Assembly (NCBI GenBank): GCA_030824835.1
Contig: JAPJRA010000097.1
Location: forward strand, 1 to 8,649
Reading direction: 5' to 3'
DNA from: Geminicoccaceae bacterium
GTDB lineage: Bacteria; Pseudomonadota; Alphaproteobacteria; Geminicoccales; Geminicoccaceae
DNA length: 8,649 nucleotides
Of this stretch, positions 5,208 through 8,649 are shown in pieces. Position numbers and translations under genes: made by a program. Numbering within the stretch: position 1 is the stretch's first letter; each line of letters begins with the position of its first letter. Under the pieces are notes generated by a model. The model worked only from the letters and a program-made list of their open reading frames with translations. It ran no database searches and had not been told where the DNA came from.

Positions 5208-8200
5208 ATGGCGGGTTTTCTCGACTTCGCCCGGAACCACGTGGTGCTGCTCGACGGCGCCATGGGCAGCCAGATCCAGGCCCGCGAGCTGACCCTGGAC
5301 GATTTCTGGGGGCAGGAGAACTGCTCGGAGATCTTGAGCCTCAGCCGCCCGGACCTGATCCGGGAGATCCACAAGGGCTATCTCGACTCGGGTGCCGATG
5401 CGGTCGAGACCAACAGCTTTGGCGGCTCGCCGATCACGCTGGCCGAGTTCGGCCTCGAGGAGCGCGCCTTCGAGCTCAACGAGGTCGCGGCTAGGCTTGC
5501 CCGCGAGGCGGTGGAATCGTGCGCCGGGGACGGCCGCCAGCGCTTCGTCGTCGGTGCCATCGGCCCCGGCACCAAGCTGCCGAGCCTGGGCCATATCGGC
5601 TACCGCGAGCTGGAGGCGGCCTTCACGCTGCAGGTTGAGGGCCTGATCGCCGGCGGCGCCGACGTGCTGCTGGTCGAGACCTGCCAGGACCCGCTGCAGA
5701 TCAAGGCTGCGGTCAACGGCTGCCGTCATGCATTCGTGCGCCGGGGCCGCGAGCTGCCGATCATGGTGCAGGTGACGATCGAGACCACCGGCACCATGCT
5801 GGTCGGCACCGACATCGCGGCCGCCACCACCATCGTCGACGCGCTGGGCGTGCAGGTGATGGGGCTCAACTGCGCCACCGGACCCAAGGAGATGGGCGAG
5901 CACGTCCGGCATCTCTCGCAGACCTGGCGCGGCCTGATCTCCTGCCTGCCCAATGCCGGGCTGCCGGAGCTGCGTTGCGGTCACACCCACTATCCGCTGT
6001 CCCCGGACGAGCTGGCGGCGTGGACCAGGCGCTTCATCCAGGAGGACGGCATCAACATCATCGGCGGCTGCTGCGGCACCACCAACGCGCATATCGCGGC
6101 GCTGGACGCCATGCTCCGGCAGGTGGCCGAGGACGGCTACCGGCCGGCGCCGCGACCGCGGGCGCCACAGCACACGCCGCAGCTGGCCTCGCTGTTCTCC
6201 GCCGTGCCGCTGCGGCAGGAGAACTCGTTCCTGGCCATCGGTGAGCGCTGCAACGCCAACGGCTCGAAGAAATTCCGCGAGCTGCAGGCGGCCGGCGACT
6301 GGGACGGCTGCGTCGCGGTCGGCCGCGATCAGGTGCGCGAAGGCAGCAACGCGCTCGATGTCTGCACCGCGTTCGTCGGCCGTGACGAGGTGGCCGAGAT
6401 GGATGCGGTGGTGAGCCGCCTGCGCGGCCAGGTCGACAGCCCGCTCGTGATCGATTCGACCGAGCTGCCGGTGCTGGAATCCGCACTCGAGCTCTATGGC
6501 GGCAAGGCCGTGCTGAACTCGATCAATTTCGAGGATGGCGAGGCGCCGGCCACGGCGCGCATGACGCTGGCGCGCAAGTTCGGGGCGGCGGTGATCGCGC
6601 TGACCATCGACGAGGTCGGCATGGCCAAGTCGCGCGAGGATAAGCTGCGCATCACGCGCCGGCTGGTCGATTTCGCCTGTGGCCGGTTCGGCCTGCCGCA
6701 GTCCGACCTGCTGATCGACCCGCTGACCTTCACCATCTGCACCGGCAACGAAGACGACCGCAAGCTGGCCTTGTGGACGCTGGAGGCGATCGCCGACATC
6801 CGGGCCGAATTCCCCGAGCTGCAGATCATCCTGGGCCTGTCCAACGTCTCCTTCGGCCTCAACCCCGCCGCCCGGCACGTGCTGAACTCGGTCATGCTCG
6901 ACCATGCGATGCGGGCCGGGCTTACAGGCGCCATCGTCCATGCCAGCAAGATCATGCCGCTGCACAAGATCCCGCCCGAGGAGGTGAAGGCGGCCGAGGA
7001 CCTGATCTTCGACCGGCGCGCCGAGGGCCACGACCCGCTGCAGGCGTTCATGGCCCTGTTCGCCGACCGCAAGGCCACCGTCGGCGCCGCCCGGGTCCGT
7101 CCCGACACGGTCGAGGAGCAGCTCAAGCTGCGCATCGTCGACGGTGACAAGCAGGGTCTCGAGGCCGATCTCGACACGGCGCTGCAGACCTATGCGCCGC
7201 TGGCGATCATCAACGACATCCTGCTCGGCGGCATGAAGACCGTGGGCGAGCTGTTCGGCGCCGGCAAGATGCAGCTCCCGTTCGTGTTGCAGTCGGCCGA
7301 GACGATGAAGAAGGCGGTGGCCTATCTCGAGCCGTTGATGGAGCGCGTCGAGGGCCAGCAGAAGGGCACCATCGTGCTGGCCACGGTCAAGGGCGACGTG
7401 CACGACATCGGCAAGAACCTGGTCGACATCATCCTGACCAACAACGGCTACAAGGTGGTCAATCTCGGCATCAAGCAGCCGCTGGCCAACATTCTGGAGG
7501 CCACGGCAGAGCACAAGGCCGACGCCATCGGCATGTCCGGCCTGCTCGTCAAGTCGACCGTGATCATGCGCGAGAACCTGGAGGAGATGCAGCGCCAGGG
7601 CCTGAGCACGCCCGTGCTGCTGGGCGGCGCCGCGCTGACCCGCGCCTATGTCGAGGACGATTGCTGGAGGGCCTACGGCCAGCAGCCGGTGGCCTATGCC
7701 CGCGACGCGTTCGACGGGCTGATGCTGATGGAGAAGGCCGTCACGGGCTCGATCCAGGCCTACGTCGCCGAGCGGGTCGAGAAGGCCTCGCAACGCAGCC
7801 AAAAGAAGCCGCGGACGCTCGAGTTCATGGATGGTGCCGTGAACCCGGCGCTGCGGCCGCTGGAGGTCGAGGAGATCCGCCTCAAGCGCCATGAGCTGAG
7901 CCGCGGCGTGGCCGTGCCGCCGCCGCCGTTCTGGGGGGCGCGGACGATCGAGGAGGTCCCGGTCAAGGCGCTGCTGCCCTACCTCAACGACCAGATGCTC
8001 TATCAATTCCACTGGGGTTACGAGAAGCAGGGCCGCAAGCTCGCGGACTTCCTGGCCTGGGCGCACAAGGAGCTGCGCCCGGTCCTGGCCAGCCTCGTGG
8101 CCGAGGCCGAAGAGGAGCGGATCTTCACGCCGCAGGCGGCCTACGGCTACTTCAAGGCGGCAGGGCAGGGCAACGACATCGTCCTGTTTGACGAATCGGG

Positions 8201-8649
8201 TAAGGGCGAGGTCGCCCGTTTCGCCCTGCCGCGGCAGCGCAAGGAGGACGGCCTGTGCATCGCCGACTTTCTGCGCGACATCGACGAGCCCGAGCGCGAC
8301 GTGCTGGGGCTGCAGGTGGTCACCGTCGGCCAGCGCGCCTCCGAGGTCGCGCGCCAATGGTTCGCCAAGGACCGTTACCAGGACTATGTCCGCCTGCACG
8401 GGCTGGGCGTCGAGCTGGCGGAGGCGCTGGCCGAGTACGTGCACGCCAAGATCCGCGCCGAGCTGGGCTTCGGCCACGAGGATGCCCGCGACATGCGCGA
8501 GCTGCTGAAGCAGGGCTATCGCGGCTCGCGCTACAGCTTCGGCTACCCCGCCTGCCCGAACCTCGCCGACCAGGCGTCGCTGCTTCGGCTGCTGGGCGCG
8601 GAGAGGGTCGGCATCGAACTCGGAGAAGAGGACCAGCTCTGGCCCGAGC
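5208..8649 (+). CDS. metH: Cobalamin-dependent methionine synthase, nearly complete, cut at right edge
   Basis: MetH transfers the methyl group of 5-methyltetrahydrofolate to homocysteine through cobalamin, giving methionine. The frame stays open for 1147 codons from ATG 5208 to the right edge. Domains in order: homocysteine-binding barrel (about 1-300), starting at LLDGAMGSQIQ and with zinc cysteines C222 (GLNCATG) and C288-C289 (GGCCGT); pterin-binding barrel (about 335-600; AIGERCNANGSKKF); B12 cap (about 635-715; AYLEPLME near its end); B12-binding domain (about 720-850) with DVHDIG at 730-735, His732 being the cobalt ligand, plus SGLLVKST and LLGGAALTR; activation domain (about 885 on) with the SAM-binding RxxxGY at 1108-1113 followed by PACPNLADQ. 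It ends at LWPE, close to the usual C-terminus, so perhaps 15-30 residues are missing. No good Shine-Dalgarno precedes the ATG, so coupling to metF two bases upstream is likely. Confidence 0.97.
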   Translation, partial: MAGFLDFARNHVVLLDGAMGSQIQARELTLDDFWGQENCSEILSLSRPDLIREIHKGYLDSGADAVETNSFGGSPITLAEFGLEERAFELNEVAARLAREAVESCAGDGRQRFVVGAIGPGTKLPSLGHIGYRELEAAFTLQVEGLIAGGADVLLVETCQDPLQIKAAVNGCRHAFVRRGRELPIMVQVTIETTGTMLVGTDIAAATTIVDALGVQVMGLNCATGPKEMGEHVRHLSQTWRGLISCLPNAGLPELRCGHTHYPLSPDELAAWTRRFIQEDGINIIGGCCGTTNAHIAALDAMLRQVAEDGYRPAPRPRAPQHTPQLASLFSAVPLRQENSFLAIGERCNANGSKKFRELQAAGDWDGCVAVGRDQVREGSNALDVCTAFVGRDEVAEMDAVVSRLRGQVDSPLVIDSTELPVLESALELYGGKAVLNSINFEDGEAPATARMTLARKFGAAVIALTIDEVGMAKSREDKLRITRRLVDFACGRFGLPQSDLLIDPLTFTICTGNEDDRKLALWTLEAIADIRAEFPELQIILGLSNVSFGLNPAARHVLNSVMLDHAMRAGLTGAIVHASKIMPLHKIPPEEVKAAEDLIFDRRAEGHDPLQAFMALFADRKATVGAARVRPDTVEEQLKLRIVDGDKQGLEADLDTALQTYAPLAIINDILLGGMKTVGELFGAGKMQLPFVLQSAETMKKAVAYLEPLMERVEGQQKGTIVLATVKGDVHDIGKNLVDIILTNNGYKVVNLGIKQPLANILEATAEHKADAIGMSGLLVKSTVIMRENLEEMQRQGLSTPVLLGGAALTRAYVEDDCWRAYGQQPVAYARDAFDGLMLMEKAVTGSIQAYVAERVEKASQRSQKKPRTLEFMDGAVNPALRPLEVEEIRLKRHELSRGVAVPPPPFWGARTIEEVPVKALLPYLNDQMLYQFHWGYEKQGRKLADFLAWAHKELRPVLASLVAEAEEERIFTPQAAYGYFKAAGQGNDIVLFDESGKGEVARFALPRQRKEDGLCIADFLRDIDEPERDVLGLQVVTVGQRASEVARQWFAKDRYQDYVRLHGLGVELAEALAEYVHAKIRAELGFGHEDARDMRELLKQGYRGSRYSFGYPACPNLADQASLLRLLGAERVGIELGEEDQLWPE

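Noticed and set aside
5127..8477. A 1116-codon open frame on the minus strand, opposite metH.
   Set aside because: Its predicted protein is a low-complexity mix rich in Leu, Asp, Gln, His, Arg and Ala, typical of antisense to GC-rich coding sequence. The plus strand encodes an unmistakable MetH throughout.

Overview
The window looks like chromosome from a GC-rich alphaproteobacterium, plausibly Rhodospirillales-like. The reasons are the strong G/C bias at third codon positions, a promoter of the TTGAC-N17-CTAtAT type, the gene order regulator-metF-metH, and an mlaA-mlaC pair. The assignment to a group is inference; no rRNA or other marker is present. Nothing suggests mobile DNA, CRISPR, tRNA or rRNA, and coding density is very high.

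Layout. (1) Bases 1-677 (+): the C-terminal part of a sensor histidine kinase, cut by the left edge just after the catalytic histidine of the H-box. (2) 779-1648 (+): a 289-residue protein of unknown function with a conserved N-terminal domain, a Gln/Ser/Gly-rich linker, a beta-rich middle, a proline-rich linker and a C-terminal SHOCT domain. (3) 1662-3080 (-): a two-gene operon, mlaA then mlaC, for outer-membrane and periplasmic parts of the Mla phospholipid-trafficking pathway. It converges on the SHOCT gene with 13 bp between stop codons, and those 13 bp are an inverted repeat. (4) 3081-3298: a divergent intergenic region whose right-hand end is AT-rich and holds a promoter with an embedded imperfect palindrome. 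(5) 3299 to the right edge (+): a three-gene operon of an ArsR-HTH/methyltransferase-fold regulator (SahR-like), metF and cobalamin-dependent metH. Regulator and metF overlap by 4 bp, and metF and metH are 2 bp apart. metH runs off the right edge with only its last residues missing.

How the genes work together. MetF makes 5-methyltetrahydrofolate and MetH uses it to methylate homocysteine to methionine, so together they regenerate the precursor of S-adenosylmethionine (SAM). The first gene has the architecture of SahR, a described repressor whose methylase-like domain senses S-adenosylhomocysteine (SAH). The palindrome between the -35 and -10 elements is a good candidate operator for autoregulation of the whole operon. 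The mla pair is a separate envelope-maintenance unit. The most notable points are the SahR-type circuit with its candidate operator, an MlaA without a lipobox cysteine, and the uncharacterised SHOCT protein. I did not find a wholly new multi-gene system.
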